Positions 1-11,696 are shown, numbered from the stretch's first letter. The stretch: 64,000 nucleotides of DNA from Solirubrobacteraceae bacterium (GCA_025449845.1 JANWIP010000023.1:43320-107319); one strand, 5' to 3'. Notes: a model not told the origin generated them from the sequence alone. Numbers and translations: made by a program.

Positions 1-2285
<2,285 letters not shown>

Positions 2286-2906
2286 TTAGATGCTCTCGGT
2301 CGCAAGCGCCACTCGGTCGAGCGTCAATGCCCGCCACCCCTCCGGCAGACGCGTGGGTGCAACCCCAGCGGGCGACTCGGATGCAAGCAGGCAGTACTCG
2401 GGCGCGGGACCGAACACGAACTGCCGGCGCCACAGGCTGGCATGCTCGGGGCTCATGCCATCGCCAAGCAACCCCGCGAGACCGCGGCGCTCAGAGCCGG
2501 GCAGTCCCGCTGGCGGGCGGGAGACCCAGATCGCTAGCGCGTCCAGATCGAGCTGCCGGGCATGTCCCTCAACCAGCCCGTACAGCCCACCTGCACCGGC
2601 GCCGTAACGGTAGGCGGCCTCGTCGTGAGCGCCCCGATGCCCGCTGCCGACCGCCGCCTCGTTGAGCACGCCCATGGCGGTGTAGTCCTCCAGCAGGTAC
2701 CAGTCTTCATACCCGCCGGCTCCCGCCTCGGTGGTGAAACTCGTCGGCACCAGCCACGGCAACTCGGCTACACGGAAGACGGCCGAGCCGCGAAAGCCAG
2801 CGGGAGGCACGCGCCGTAGCGACTCGTGAAAGCCGACCTCGGCACGCTCGTAGGCCTCGGTGTCCACGCCATCCAGCGGCCGGTGCCAGAAGACGTAGGC
2901 CAGCAT
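2286..2906 (-). CDS. Conserved-looking protein of unknown function downstream of ilvC
   Basis: A 206-residue soluble protein that I do not recognise. It begins MLAYVFWHRPLDGVD, is rich in aromatic residues (FWHRP, ELPWLVP, YEDWYLLEDY) and has no membrane segment. The start at 2906 is chosen over a longer frame because a GAGGG Shine-Dalgarno overlaps the ilvC stop and the gap to ilvC is only 13 nt; further upstream the frame is ilvC antisense-like sequence. The position suggests co-transcription with ilvC. The N-terminus is loosely reminiscent of dimeric alpha/beta-barrel proteins of the EthD type, but I would not assign it. The gene ends with TAA before the serC leader. Confidence 0.7.
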   Translation of the reverse strand: MLAYVFWHRPLDGVDTEAYERAEVGFHESLRRVPPAGFRGSAVFRVAELPWLVPTSFTTEAGAGGYEDWYLLEDYTAMGVLNEAAVGSGHRGAHDEAAYRYGAGAGGLYGLVEGHARQLDLDALAIWVSRPPAGLPGSERRGLAGLLGDGMSPEHASLWRRQFVFGPAPEYCLLASESPAGVAPTRLPEGWRALTLDRVALATESI

Positions 2907-2919
2907 CTCGCGCGTGCCC

Positions 2920-3906
2920 TCAAAAAGAGGGCTTGATCCAGTCCATGTGCGAGCGCAGCTCGCGGCCAACGTCCTCGATCTGCCCGGCGGCCTGCTCCGC
3001 GCGCATGCGCTTGAAATTCTCCTGCCCGGCGCGGTTCTCGGCGATCCACTCGCGCGCGAAGTCGCCCGACTGGATCTCCTTGAGGATCTGACGCATGTTC
3101 GCGCGCGTGTCCTCAGTGATGACGCGCTTGCCGCGCGTGTAGTCGCCGTACTCCGCCGTGTTGGAGATCGAGAAGCGCATGCCAGCGAGCCCCTTCTCAT
3201 ACATCAGATCAGCGATCAGCTTGAGCTCGTGCAGACACTCGAAGTAGGCCATCTCAGGGTCATAGCCGGCCTCGACAAGCGTCTGGAAACCGGCCTGCAC
3301 CAACTCTGAGGCACCGCCGCAAAGCACCGCCTGCTCGCCGAACAGGTCCGTCTCGGTCTCGTCCTTGAAGCTCGTCTCGATCACGCCACCGCGCGTGCAG
3401 CCGATGCCCTTGGCGTAGGCCAGCGCCAGCGCCCGCGCGTTGCCGGTCGCGTCCTGGTGCACGGCGATCAGGCCCGGCACGCCGCTGCCCTCGGTGAACT
3501 GACGGCGCACCAGATGCCCGGGGCCCTTGGGGGCCACCAACGCGACGTCAACTTCGGTGGGCGGCTCCACCTCCTTGTAGTGCACGGAGAAGCCATGACC
3601 GAACAGCAACATGTTGCCGGGGGCGATGCCGTCGCGCATGTCCTCCCACACCTGGTGGTGAAGCTCATCGGGCGCCAGAATCATCACCAGGTCGCCGCGA
3701 CTGGCCGCCTCTACGACTGACAGCACCTCCAAACCCTGCTCGCGCGCATGGGCGACGGAGGAAGAGTCCTCGCGCAGGCCGACTACGACGCTGACGCCGG
3801 AGTCCTTCAGGTTGAGTGCGTGGGCGTGGCCCTGGGAGCCGTAGCCGATGATGGCGACGGTCTTGCCGTCTAGGAGTTTGAGGTCTGCGTCGTCGTCGTA
3901 GATCAT
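2920..3906 (-). CDS. ilvC: Ketol-acid reductoisomerase (NADP+), class I
   Basis: Isomerises and reduces acetolactate or acetohydroxybutyrate to the dihydroxy acids of valine, leucine and isoleucine synthesis. It follows the IlvBN step encoded about 10 kb away on the same strand. The 328 residues match the short class I length. The N-terminal Rossmann motif is [15 protein letters not shown] (residues about 19-33). The C-terminal knotted domain includes the metal-site helices with [12 protein letters not shown] and [11 protein letters not shown]. The ATG at 3906 is the natural start of the family ([12 protein letters not shown]). A 49-nt gap separates it from the upstream methyltransferase gene. 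Confidence 0.97.
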   Translation of the reverse strand: MIYDDDADLKLLDGKTVAIIGYGSQGHAHALNLKDSGVSVVVGLREDSSSVAHAREQGLEVLSVVEAASRGDLVMILAPDELHHQVWEDMRDGIAPGNMLLFGHGFSVHYKEVEPPTEVDVALVAPKGPGHLVRRQFTEGSGVPGLIAVHQDATGNARALALAYAKGIGCTRGGVIETSFKDETETDLFGEQAVLCGGASELVQAGFQTLVEAGYDPEMAYFECLHELKLIADLMYEKGLAGMRFSISNTAEYGDYTRGKRVITEDTRANMRQILKEIQSGDFAREWIAENRAGQENFKRMRAEQAAGQIEDVGRELRSHMDWIKPSF

Positions 3907-3955
3907 TGCGCGCAGGCTATCGACTCCAACAGCCGGCCGCCCCTCACCCGCCGAC

Positions 3956-4801
3956 TTAGGCGCCGGCAGCGGCGACTAGCGAGCTGCCGGGGATAACCAG
4001 TGAGCCGTCCTGCGCCGTGTATGGCTCAAGCTGCGCGATCAGCGCTGTGCGTACCTCACCTATCTGCTCCTCGGGCAGGGACAGCACCGCGTCGTGGAAG
4101 TTGCGCGAGAGGTCAAGCGTGGTCTCCCAGAAGTCCGTGAAGCTGGGTGGACGCTGCTCGACAGCGATCGTGTCCACAAGGATCTCGGTGAAGCCAGCCT
4201 CTTCCAGCAGCGTGCCCAACCGCTCGGGATCTGCTAGCGCGAAGGGTCCCGATGTGCCCTGCTGCTCAGGTGGTGGCGCGAGTCCGTGCTCGCGCAGCAC
4301 CGCGGCCGGTGCCTGCGCCCAGGGGTTGAGCTCCAGCCGATCCCACACCGCCAGAGCGAGACGCCCCCCGGGGCGCAGCACGCGTCGTGTCTCCAATAAG
4401 GCGGCGAGCGGGTCGGCCATCAACATGTATCCCCAGCGGCATAGCACCGCATCGACGCTGGCAACCGGCAGGTCGATCCATTCGGCGCCCATCACTTGAA
4501 ACTCGATGTTGGTCAACGCCAGCTCATGAGCCCGCGCGCGAGCGCCCTCGAGCATCGCCTCCGCCTGATCGGAGACGATCACACCGCCGACCGGAGCCAC
4601 GAGTTCGGCGGCAAGAAAACCGGTCTCGCCGAGGCCGGCGGCCAGCTCCAACACGCGCTGCCCAGGCTGGGGGTCGATCGCCTGCACCATCCAGTGAGAG
4701 ACCGGCGCGCCGAACATACGGATCTCATCCTGACGGCGGGTCCAGCCGGGGGCCGCCGCCTCCCAATGCTCGGCGCTGGCCAAGCGAGTCTCATCGCTCA
4801 T
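3956..4801 (-). CDS. Class I SAM-dependent methyltransferase, coupled to menE
   Basis: A 281-residue methyltransferase. Motif I is [15 protein letters not shown] (about residues 50-64), the acidic residue ending strand 2 lies in [11 protein letters not shown], and the post-motif stretch is [13 protein letters not shown]. The ATG at 4801 overlaps the menE stop (ATGA, 4798-4801), so the two genes are translationally coupled; the longer frame upstream is menE sequence in another frame. Because every other gene from chorismate to demethylmenaquinone is within 10 kb, this could supply the last C-methylation (MenG/UbiE role). However, the sequence lacks the usual UbiE signatures as far as I can see, so the substrate is inferred from context only. 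It could equally be a methyltransferase of unrelated function. Confidence 0.8.
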   Translation of the reverse strand: MSDETRLASAEHWEAAAPGWTRRQDEIRMFGAPVSHWMVQAIDPQPGQRVLELAAGLGETGFLAAELVAPVGGVIVSDQAEAMLEGARARAHELALTNIEFQVMGAEWIDLPVASVDAVLCRWGYMLMADPLAALLETRRVLRPGGRLALAVWDRLELNPWAQAPAAVLREHGLAPPPEQQGTSGPFALADPERLGTLLEEAGFTEILVDTIAVEQRPPSFTDFWETTLDLSRNFHDAVLSLPEEQIGEVRTALIAQLEPYTAQDGSLVIPGSSLVAAAGA

Positions 4802-6129
4802 ACGAGCTCCCGCCGCAGCAGCTTGCCCGAACGAGTGCGTGGCAGTGGGCGCTCTGCAAGCACGATCTGCTTGGGGACCTTGTAGGCCGCAAGGCTTGCC
4901 GCGCAGTATGCGCGCAATAGCTCCTCGTGCAGCTGCGAGTCCGGCTGCGCCACGACGATCGCCGTGATCGCCTCGCCCCACTGGGGATCGGGCCGGCCGA
5001 TCACCGCTGCCTCCAGCACACCGGGATGGGCTTCGAGCACCGCCTCAACCTCACTTGGCGCAACGTTCTCGCCGCCGCTGACGATCGTGTCCGAGGCGCG
5101 CCCGGTGACGCACAGGCGCCCGGCATCGATGCTGCCCAGGTCTCCCGTATGCAGCCAGCCATCAGCGTCGCGGCTGGCCGGTGCGACGGTGGGTCCAGCG
5201 ATCTGGATTTCCCCATCAGCAGCTATGCGCAGGCGTGTGCAAAACAGCGGTGTACCCGCGGCCCGCCGATCCTCGCCGATCGCGGCCAGCGGCGTGGTGG
5301 TGGCCTGCGAGCAGGACTCGGTTAGACCATAGGTCTGGCTCACCGGCACCCCCGCATCGTAGGCCCGCTGAAGCAGCGCCGGAGGCACCGGGCCTCCACC
5401 GGTGAGGGCGCAACGCAGCGACGGCGGGTGATCCAGGCCGGCGCTGAGCAAGCGGGCAAGCGTGGTGGCAACGAGACTCACGAGCGTGATCTCCTGTTCG
5501 CGCAGCGCGAACAGGACTGACTCAGTCTCGAAGCGCTCGTGCACCACCGCGGTGGTGGCATAGATGGCACTGCGCAGCAGGATCGAGAGGCCGCCCACGT
5601 GCGAGAGCGGCAGCGCGCACAGCCAGCGCTCCTGCGGATCGAGCCCCAAGGCCACAGCCGAACCAAGGGCGCTCCACAGAAAGTTGCCGTAGCTCAACTC
5701 GACCGGCCGCGGTGCTGAGGTGGTGCCCGAGGTGTAGATCACGACGGCTGTCGCATCAAGGTCGTGTCCGCTGTTCGAGGCTCCGTTTGGGGTACTAGCC
5801 ATAGTGTCCAGGGGCTCTTCGATGAGAACGCTTACGCCTGCTGCGATTCGTTCCCGTTCAGGCGCACTGAGGCGCAGATCGATCGGCACCGCGACTGCCC
5901 CGCTCAGCAAGCAGGCGTGCAGCGCCTGCACGAACGCCAATCCCGGCGGCAAAGCGATCGCCACGCGATCCCCCGGCCCGGCACCACGCCCAGCGAGTTC
6001 GGCAGCGCCGGCGCGGGCGTCGGCCAGCAACTCTGTATAAGAGCGGTTGCCCTGCGGGGTCTCGATCGCGGTACGCGCCGGGTGGGTGGCCGCGGCGCGC
6101 TCCAGCCATCCCTCCACCACCATGCCCAC
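4798..6129 (-). CDS. menE: o-Succinylbenzoate-CoA ligase
   Basis: Adenylate-forming enzyme that activates o-succinylbenzoate to its CoA thioester in menaquinone synthesis. The 443-residue length is typical of short MenE. The P-loop-like motif [11 protein letters not shown] lies near residue 135. The adenylation motifs [15 protein letters not shown] and [13 protein letters not shown] follow, and the C-terminal lysine is in [11 protein letters not shown]. Two starts are possible. GTG at 6129 has AGAAGG seven bases upstream, while ATG at 6123 is two codons later. Menaquinone context (menB divergent 78 nt away, menA, menC, menD, menF, menH nearby) makes MenE much more likely than another acyl-CoA ligase. 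Confidence 0.9.
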   Translation of the reverse strand: MGMVVEGWLERAAATHPARTAIETPQGNRSYTELLADARAGAAELAGRGAGPGDRVAIALPPGLAFVQALHACLLSGAVAVPIDLRLSAPERERIAAGVSVLIEEPLDTMASTPNGASNSGHDLDATAVVIYTSGTTSAPRPVELSYGNFLWSALGSAVALGLDPQERWLCALPLSHVGGLSILLRSAIYATTAVVHERFETESVLFALREQEITLVSLVATTLARLLSAGLDHPPSLRCALTGGGPVPPALLQRAYDAGVPVSQTYGLTESCSQATTTPLAAIGEDRRAAGTPLFCTRLRIAADGEIQIAGPTVAPASRDADGWLHTGDLGSIDAGRLCVTGRASDTIVSGGENVAPSEVEAVLEAHPGVLEAAVIGRPDPQWGEAITAIVVAQPDSQLHEELLRAYCAASLAAYKVPKQIVLAERPLPRTRSGKLLRRELV

Positions 6130-6207
6130 AGGCTAGCCTTCTATCCCCATCCTCCGCCCGCACCCTCTCGGCATGCGTGGCAATACCCCATAGGAGCGCA
6201 GAGAAGC

Positions 6208-7146
6208 TTGTCCCCCACCGCATGGATCCCCGCCGGGGAATACACCGATATTCGCTATGAGAAATCCGCTGAGGAGGACGGGTCCTCCGGGATCGCCAAG
6301 ATCACGATCAACCGGCCCGAGGTACGCAATGCCTTTCGCCCGCAAACGATCGTGGAGATAGGCCGCGCGCTGGAGGACGCGCGTGAGGACACGGAGATCG
6401 GCGTGATCGTGCTGACCGGCGAGGGTCCGCTGGCGTTCTGCTCGGGTGGGGACCAGCGTGTGCGCGGCGACTCCGGCTACCTATCAGAGCCCCTCGCCGG
6501 GGAGGCAGAGCCCCTCGCCGGGGAGGCAGAGCCCCTCGCCGGGGAGGCAGAGCCCCTCGCCGGGGAGGCAGAGGACGCGGCGGGGAAGTCCGGGGTAGGG
6601 CGCTTCCATGTCACCGATCTGCATATCCAGATCCGTCGCCTGCCCAAGCCCGTGGTGGCGATGGTCGCCGGCTATGCGATCGGCGGCGGCCACGTGCTGC
6701 ACCTGGTGTGCGATTTGACGATCGCCGCCGACAATGCACGCTTCGGGCAGACAGGTCCGAAGGTGGGCTCCTTTGACGGAGGCTTTGGCGCGGGCCTGCT
6801 GGCCAACCTCGTCGGCCCCAAGAAGGCCAAGGAGATCTGGTTTCTCTGCCGGCAGTACTCAGCGCAGGAGGCGCTTGAGATGGGGCTCGTCAACACCGTG
6901 GTCCCGCTGGAGCTTCTGGAGGAGGAGACGGTGCAGTGGTGCCGGGAGATGCTGGCCCTCTCCCCCTTCTCGCTGCGCCTCTTGAAGGCCAGCTTCAACG
7001 CTGCCGAGGACGGCCTGTCCGGCGTACAGCAGCTAGCCCACGACGCCAACCTGCTCTTCTACATGAGCGAGGAGGCGCAGGAGGGCCGCGAGGCCTATAA
7101 GCAGAAGCGCACTCCAGACTTCTCCCGCTTCCCTAGACGAGCCTGA
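6208..7146 (+). CDS. menB: 1,4-Dihydroxy-2-naphthoyl-CoA synthase with internal repeat
   Basis: Crotonase-fold enzyme that cyclises o-succinylbenzoyl-CoA to the naphthoyl-CoA ring of menaquinone. Family motifs are clear: [12 protein letters not shown] near the N-terminus, [16 protein letters not shown] (about 76-91), the oxyanion region [33 protein letters not shown] with the catalytic Asp, and the C-terminal Tyr in [12 protein letters not shown]. No in-frame ATG precedes the conserved start, so TTG at 6208 is chosen, giving 312 residues. The frame is open further upstream but that part is menE antisense. Four perfect copies of a 7-residue unit (EPLAGEA) interrupt the loop after GDSGY. It is followed four bases later by menA. 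Confidence 0.93.
   Translation: MSPTAWIPAGEYTDIRYEKSAEEDGSSGIAKITINRPEVRNAFRPQTIVEIGRALEDAREDTEIGVIVLTGEGPLAFCSGGDQRVRGDSGYLSEPLAGEAEPLAGEAEPLAGEAEPLAGEAEDAAGKSGVGRFHVTDLHIQIRRLPKPVVAMVAGYAIGGGHVLHLVCDLTIAADNARFGQTGPKVGSFDGGFGAGLLANLVGPKKAKEIWFLCRQYSAQEALEMGLVNTVVPLELLEEETVQWCREMLALSPFSLRLLKASFNAAEDGLSGVQQLAHDANLLFYMSEEAQEGREAYKQKRTPDFSRFPRRA
6487..6570. repeat. Four perfect 21-bp tandem repeats inside menB
   Basis: The unit GAGCCCCTCGCCGGGGAGGC plus a final A occurs four times without a mismatch and stays in frame, encoding EPLAGEA four times. Each unit contains a small CCCC/GGGG inverted repeat, which could favour slippage. The insert lies in the mobile loop beside the MenB active site, and flanking residues resume the family pattern at [10 protein letters not shown]. 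Confidence 0.97.
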
Positions 7147-7150
7147 ACTG

Positions 7151-8092
7151 ATGGCCACCACCCACGACAGACCCCCCATGACTCCCAGCCACGCAGGGGC
7201 GCCCAGCGCAGTGCGTATCTGGGTGATGGCCGCCCGTGTGCGCACGCTGCCCGCCGCGGTGGCACCCGTTCTGGTGGGCACCTCACTGGCTCTGGGTGGC
7301 GGCCACTTCAACGTGCTGGCGTTCGTGGCCGCGCTGCTGGGAGCGATCTTCATCCAGGTGGGGACGAACCTTTCAAATGACTACTCCGATGCGCGCCGAG
7401 GTGCCGACACCGAGGATCGCCTGGGTCCGGTGCGGGTGACCGCCGGCGGACTTGTGCCCCCCAGTCAGGTGCTGCTGGCCACCTACGTGACCTTCGGCCT
7501 GGCGGTCCTGTGCGGCGCCTATCTCGTGGCTGTCGCCGGCTGGGAGCTGCTGGCGGTGGGTGCCGCCTCGATCCTCGCCGGCGTGCTCTACACAGGTGGC
7601 CCCCGTCCCTACGGCTATGAAGGTCTCGGCGAGCTGTTCGTGTTCCTGTTCTTCGGCGTGGTTGCTGTGGTGGGCTCCTATTTCGTGCAGGTGCAGGCGC
7701 TGCCATGGGAGCCGTTCGTCTGCGCCGTTCCCGTGGGTCTGCTGGCCAGCGCGATCCTGGTGGTCAACAACGTGCGCGATCTCGACACCGACAGACGCGC
7801 GGGCAAGCGCACGTTAGCCGTACGCCTCGGACGTGAGCGCACGCGCGGGCTGTATGTGGCAATGCTCGCCGTCGCCTTCCTCTGCGGGCCGCTGCCATGG
7901 GTGCTGGGTTCGATGAGCGCATGGCTCTTCCTCTGTTGGCTGGCGCTGCCCCTGGCGATTTCCGTGGCCAGCGTGGTGCGCACCCGCGTGGACGGACCAT
8001 CGCTGAACGGCGCCTTGGCCAAGACCGGAATGTTGCAGTTGCTCTTCTGCCTGCTGCTGTCCGCGGGCATCCTCGCCAGCGGCGGCATCTAG
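7151..8092 (+). CDS. menA: 1,4-Dihydroxy-2-naphthoate polyprenyltransferase
   Basis: Integral membrane prenyltransferase of the UbiA superfamily; it attaches the polyprenyl chain to dihydroxynaphthoate with loss of CO2, giving demethylmenaquinone. The 313 residues are mostly hydrophobic, with about eight or nine predicted membrane segments. The first Asp-rich site is NLSNDYSDARRGAD (near residue 75) and the second is NNVRDLDTDRRAGKRT (near 205); both bind the Mg-diphosphate. The ATG at 7151 lies four bases after the menB stop, so the genes share a transcript. The first 20 residues are hydrophilic and may be longer than needed. Confidence 0.95.
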   Translation: MATTHDRPPMTPSHAGAPSAVRIWVMAARVRTLPAAVAPVLVGTSLALGGGHFNVLAFVAALLGAIFIQVGTNLSNDYSDARRGADTEDRLGPVRVTAGGLVPPSQVLLATYVTFGLAVLCGAYLVAVAGWELLAVGAASILAGVLYTGGPRPYGYEGLGELFVFLFFGVVAVVGSYFVQVQALPWEPFVCAVPVGLLASAILVVNNVRDLDTDRRAGKRTLAVRLGRERTRGLYVAMLAVAFLCGPLPWVLGSMSAWLFLCWLALPLAISVASVVRTRVDGPSLNGALAKTGMLQLLFCLLLSAGILASGGI

Positions 8093-8122
8093 GCATTTGC
8101 TCGTGCACAGCGCTACCAGCGC

Positions 8123-9169
8123 GTGGGTGACCAGCGCGTGCGGCTGACCGTCGAGCGTCAGACGCTGAAGCTGCGCAAGCCGCTTGAGACCGCGTTCGGC
8201 ACGGTCGCGCGGCGGGAGCTGGCGATCGTGGCGCTCACGGGTGAGGACGGCGTCACCGGTTACGGCGAGGCAGCGCCACTTGAGGCATACGACGGCGTGA
8301 GCATCGAGCGCGTGTGGCAGGCCCTCCAGGACTACCAGCCTGTGCTGGCGCACTCGCGGGAGATGAATGGCGCGCAGTTGGTCGATGCCTGCCGCCAGGT
8401 GCACGATCTACCCACGGCGCTGGCGGCGATCGACATGGCGCTGTGGGATCGCGCCGGGCGACGCACGGGGCAGCCGGTGGCAGCATTGATCACCGACAAG
8501 CCGGTCGCCACGATCGAGGTCAATGCCACGCTCACGGCCAGCGACCGCGCGGGCGCCGCTGAGGAAGCCGCCCAGGCAGTACGGCAGGGGTTCAGCTGTT
8601 TGAAGGTGAAGGTGGGCATCGGCGATGACAACGGTCGTCTGGCGGCGGTGCGCGCCGCCACGGGCCCGCATGTCGCGCTGCGCGTGGACGCCAATGGCGC
8701 ATGGGACGTCGATGAGGCGGTGCGCGCGATCGACGCGATGGCCTCCGTCGGGTTGGAGCTGGTCGAGGAGCCAACGCACGGCCTGCAGGCTGTGCGCGAG
8801 GTGCGTGAGCGGGTGGCGGCGCGCGTGGCGATCGACGAGACAGCCGCCGAGCACGGTGCACTCGGAGCAGGGGTGGCCGACGCGGTATGCCTGAAGATCT
8901 CTCGTTGCGGTGGCATCGCTGGACTGCTCGCGGCGGCTACGCTCGTGCGTGCCTCAGGCGCCGAGGTCTACCTGGCCTCCACGTTCGATGGCCCTTTGGG
9001 AGTGGCCGCCGCCGTGCACGCCGCCGCGGCACTTGCCTCGCGCGGGCCCGTGGCGCCGTGCGGGCTGGCGACGCTCTCTTTATTTGAGGGCGTCGAGGAT
9101 CAGCTGCCGGTGCACGAGGGACGGATTTCCGTGCCCCTCGGGGCCGGTTTGGGAGTCACCCCCGGCTGA
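8123..9169 (+). CDS. menC: o-Succinylbenzoate synthase
   Basis: Enolase-superfamily dehydratase converting SHCHC to o-succinylbenzoate in menaquinone synthesis. The 348-residue protein has the catalytic KVKVG lysine (near residue 160) and the three metal ligands in RVDANGAW (about 187), LVEEP (about 214) and AIDETAAE (about 236). The second lysine is in CLKISRCGG (about 256). Motifs alone would also fit dipeptide epimerases, but position directly after menB-menA argues for MenC. GTG at 8123 is used; a second in-frame GTG lies at 8138. The start sits in a short direct repeat, ACCAGCGCGTG at 8116 and 8131. No strong Shine-Dalgarno is visible. Confidence 0.88.
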   Translation: MGDQRVRLTVERQTLKLRKPLETAFGTVARRELAIVALTGEDGVTGYGEAAPLEAYDGVSIERVWQALQDYQPVLAHSREMNGAQLVDACRQVHDLPTALAAIDMALWDRAGRRTGQPVAALITDKPVATIEVNATLTASDRAGAAEEAAQAVRQGFSCLKVKVGIGDDNGRLAAVRAATGPHVALRVDANGAWDVDEAVRAIDAMASVGLELVEEPTHGLQAVREVRERVAARVAIDETAAEHGALGAGVADAVCLKISRCGGIAGLLAAATLVRASGAEVYLASTFDGPLGVAAAVHAAAALASRGPVAPCGLATLSLFEGVEDQLPVHEGRISVPLGAGLGVTPG

Positions 9170-9170
9170 G

Positions 9171-9204
9171 CAAGTGTGTCGACTACGCAAGTGTGTCGAC
9201 TACG
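9171..9204. repeat. Perfect 17-bp tandem duplication between menC and menH ends
   Basis: CAAGTGTGTCGACTACG occurs twice back to back, at 9171-9187 and 9188-9204. The distal copy encodes the last residues of MenH (VVDTL) and the proximal copy contains its stop, so the duplication spans the end of the gene. Confidence 0.97.
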
Positions 9205-9938
9205 GCCCGCGGATTCTCAAGCGGCAGCCGATGGCCACCGGGCACGATCGCCAGCTCGCCGTCGGGCAGCAGCTCGACCATGCGCCGGCCGAGTGCATGA
9301 AACTTCTCATCGCGCTCACCCACAAGCACCGTGACCGGCATCATCAGCTCGCCGAGGCGATCCCATAGCGGCGTCATCGCGCCGGTCCCGATACCACGCA
9401 GCACCGCCGCCAAGGCCAGCGGGTCGTTGCACTGCTGCTCAGCGCGCATCTCGGCATGAACCTCCGGGGGGTCCGCGGCGAAGACCTGCTGAGCCTGCCA
9501 GCGGTCCATGAACTCCGTGAAAGGTCGCTGTTCGAGGTCTTCAGCGAGCGTGTCATCTGCCGCTCTGCGCTCCGCGCGTTCAGTCACATCCGCGATACCA
9601 GCGGTGCTCGAGATGAGCACGAGCCGGCTGACGCGTTCAGGCGCGGCGAGCGCAACGTGCAGCCCTAGGCGACCGCCCAGCGAGTAGCCGCAGAGAGTGA
9701 ACCGCGGAGGGCTTTGAGCCAGTATGCGCTCTACGCAGGCAGCAAAGGTGATCCCCGCGCGAGGGTGAGACTCCCAGTGCAGAGGTGCCCGCGCATCGAC
9801 GGCCTGCCCGTGGCCGGGCAGGTCAAGCGCCAGCGGCGTGTAGCGTTCAGAGGCGAGAAGCTGGACGATGCCGTCCCACGTGCGTCGGGTGCCGGCGAAT
9901 CCGTGCAGCAGGACCAAGTTCTCCGGCACGCAAGCCAT
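9183..9938 (-). CDS. menH: SHCHC synthase (MenH), alpha/beta hydrolase fold
   Basis: Removes pyruvate from SEPHCHC to give SHCHC, between the MenD and MenC steps. The oxyanion-side motif LVLLHGFAGTRRTWDG is at the N-terminus. The nucleophile elbow is CGYSLGGRLG (Ser near residue 84), the acid is in VLVGERDEKF (about 206) and the catalytic His is in VPGGHRLPLENP (about 234). The ATG at 9938 is preferred; upstream in-frame codons would run into menD. The gene is head-to-head with menD, with only nine bases between the two starts. Other alpha/beta hydrolases share the motifs, but neighbours make MenH the best call. Confidence 0.86.
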   Translation of the reverse strand: MACVPENLVLLHGFAGTRRTWDGIVQLLASERYTPLALDLPGHGQAVDARAPLHWESHPRAGITFAACVERILAQSPPRFTLCGYSLGGRLGLHVALAAPERVSRLVLISSTAGIADVTERAERRAADDTLAEDLEQRPFTEFMDRWQAQQVFAADPPEVHAEMRAEQQCNDPLALAAVLRGIGTGAMTPLWDRLGELMMPVTVLVGERDEKFHALGRRMVELLPDGELAIVPGGHRLPLENPRAVVDTLA

Positions 9939-9947
9939 GGTATTGAC

Positions 9948-11696
9948 GTGAACTCCCCGACCGACACCCACCTGTTGCTGAACGTCTTCGTGGACGAGTT
10001 GGCTCGCTGCGGAATGCGCGCTGCCTGCACCTCCCCCGGCTCACGCAGCACCCCGTTGGTGCTGGCGCTCGCGCACGAGTCACGTCTTGAGTGCTACTCG
10101 CACATCGACGAGCGCTGCGCCGGCTTCTTCGCTTTGGGGCTTGCCAAGACCTCGGGTCTGCCGGTTGCGGTGGCGTGCACATCGGGCACAGCTGCCGCGG
10201 AGCTGCTACCGGCGGCGATCGAGGCACACGAGGCAGGCGTGCCGCTGCTGCTACTCACAGCAGATCGCCCCCCTGAGCTGCGTGAGTCGGGCGCCGGGCA
10301 GACGATCGACCAGATCAAGCTCTACGGTGACGCCGCGAAGTGGTTCTTTGAGGTCGGCAACCACGAGGCGACACCCGAGCGTCTGCGCTGGATGCGCACG
10401 CTTGCATGCCGTGCCTACTGGTGTGCGTTGGAGGGCCGCCCAGGTGCCGTCCACCTCAACTTCCCTCTACGCGAGCCGCTGGTGAGCGACGAGCCGCTGC
10501 CCGCCGAGCAGAGCGCCCGTGCACACGGCCAGCCATATGTGGGGCGTCCGCCCGCGCGGCTCGCCACGCCAGAAGGCATGGAGATGTTGAGCGAGTTCGT
10601 GACATCTGGCAAACGCGGGGTGCTGGTGGCCGGGCGCCACGAGCGTCTGACGCCGTTGGGCGAGGCAGCCGCCGCGTTCTGCACGGCAGCGGGCTGGCCG
10701 CTGCTGGCCGAGCCACTGTCGGGAGCGCGCAGAGGCGAAGCGGCGGTGGCGCACTACGACGCACTGTTGCGCGACGAGAGCTTCGCAGCCGACATGAGAC
10801 CCGACATGGTGCTGCGCGTGGGCGACCTGCCGACATCCAAGCCGCTGCGCGCCTGGCTGGCAGGCCTGGGCGAAGTGCCGCAGACGATCCTTGACCCCGA
10901 GGGCGGCTGGCGAGACCCAGATGCGGTGCTGTCATGCTCGCTGGCACTGGAGCCAGCCGCGGCGCTGTGGCAGCTCTCAGACTCCGCCCCGCCGGCCGAC
11001 CCCGACTGGCTGTCGAAGTGGCATAGCGCGGATGAGCTCGCCGCCGAGGCGATCCTCGGCGCGCTCGGAGTGGCCGGCCTATCCGAGCCGGTAGTCGCTG
11101 CCGAGCTGGGAGTACTGCTGCCCGCCGAGGCGACCCTGTTCGTCGCCTCCTCGATGCCGGTGCGTGACATAGAGAGCTTCTGGCCAGTGCGCGCCGACCC
11201 GCCGCGCGTGTTGTGCAATCGCGGCGCCAATGGCATCGATGGAACCGTCTCCAGCGCCTTCGGGGCGGCCGCAGCCAGCAACGGACCAGTGGTACTGCTT
11301 ATCGGCGACGTCGCCCTGGCATACGACATCGGCGGGCTGCTCGCGCACCGCCGTCTGGATTTGGATCTGACGATCGTGCTGCTCGATAACCAAGGCGGTG
11401 GGATCTTCGACTTCCTGCCCGTTGCACGCTCTCAAACAGCCCTCCGTGACGATGTCTACACCACCCATATCTCAACGCCCACCGGCCTTGACTTCGCCAA
11501 GGCAGCCGAGCTGTACGGCTTCGGCCATGAGCGTGTGGATGACCTCTTCGCCTTCCGCGCGGCGCTTGAGCGCTGTTTTGAAGATGGCCCGGATCGGGGC
11601 GCGAACATCGTTGAGGTGCGCACTGAGCGTGCAGCCAACGTCGAGTTGCATCGCCAACTGTGGGAGGCCGTTGCCGGCGCGCTCGGCTCAGCTTGA
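9948..11696 (+). CDS. menD: SEPHCHC synthase
   Basis: Thiamine-diphosphate enzyme that adds the succinyl semialdehyde unit of 2-oxoglutarate to isochorismate, the first committed menaquinone step. The protein is 582 residues. It shows CTSPGSRSTPLVLAL, the ThDP-activating Glu region HIDERCAGFFALGLA (about 53), the ligand motif CNRGANGIDGTVSSAFGA and the Mg/ThDP motif GDVALAYDIGGLL (about 452) with DNQGGGIFDFLP. GTG at 9948 is used because the family N-terminus (VFVDELARCGMR) begins about 10 residues later and earlier codons belong to menH antisense. No Shine-Dalgarno is seen. The end overlaps the convergent menF by nine bases (11688-11696). Confidence 0.95.
   Translation: MNSPTDTHLLLNVFVDELARCGMRAACTSPGSRSTPLVLALAHESRLECYSHIDERCAGFFALGLAKTSGLPVAVACTSGTAAAELLPAAIEAHEAGVPLLLLTADRPPELRESGAGQTIDQIKLYGDAAKWFFEVGNHEATPERLRWMRTLACRAYWCALEGRPGAVHLNFPLREPLVSDEPLPAEQSARAHGQPYVGRPPARLATPEGMEMLSEFVTSGKRGVLVAGRHERLTPLGEAAAAFCTAAGWPLLAEPLSGARRGEAAVAHYDALLRDESFAADMRPDMVLRVGDLPTSKPLRAWLAGLGEVPQTILDPEGGWRDPDAVLSCSLALEPAAALWQLSDSAPPADPDWLSKWHSADELAAEAILGALGVAGLSEPVVAAELGVLLPAEATLFVASSMPVRDIESFWPVRADPPRVLCNRGANGIDGTVSSAFGAAAASNGPVVLLIGDVALAYDIGGLLAHRRLDLDLTIVLLDNQGGGIFDFLPVARSQTALRDDVYTTHISTPTGLDFAKAAELYGFGHERVDDLFAFRAALERCFEDGPDRGANIVEVRTERAANVELHRQLWEAVAGALGSA

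Noticed and set aside
6130-6207. Shared divergent promoter between menE and menB
   Set aside because: The 78-bp gap must hold promoters if the starts are right, but no convincing -10/-35 pair could be picked out.
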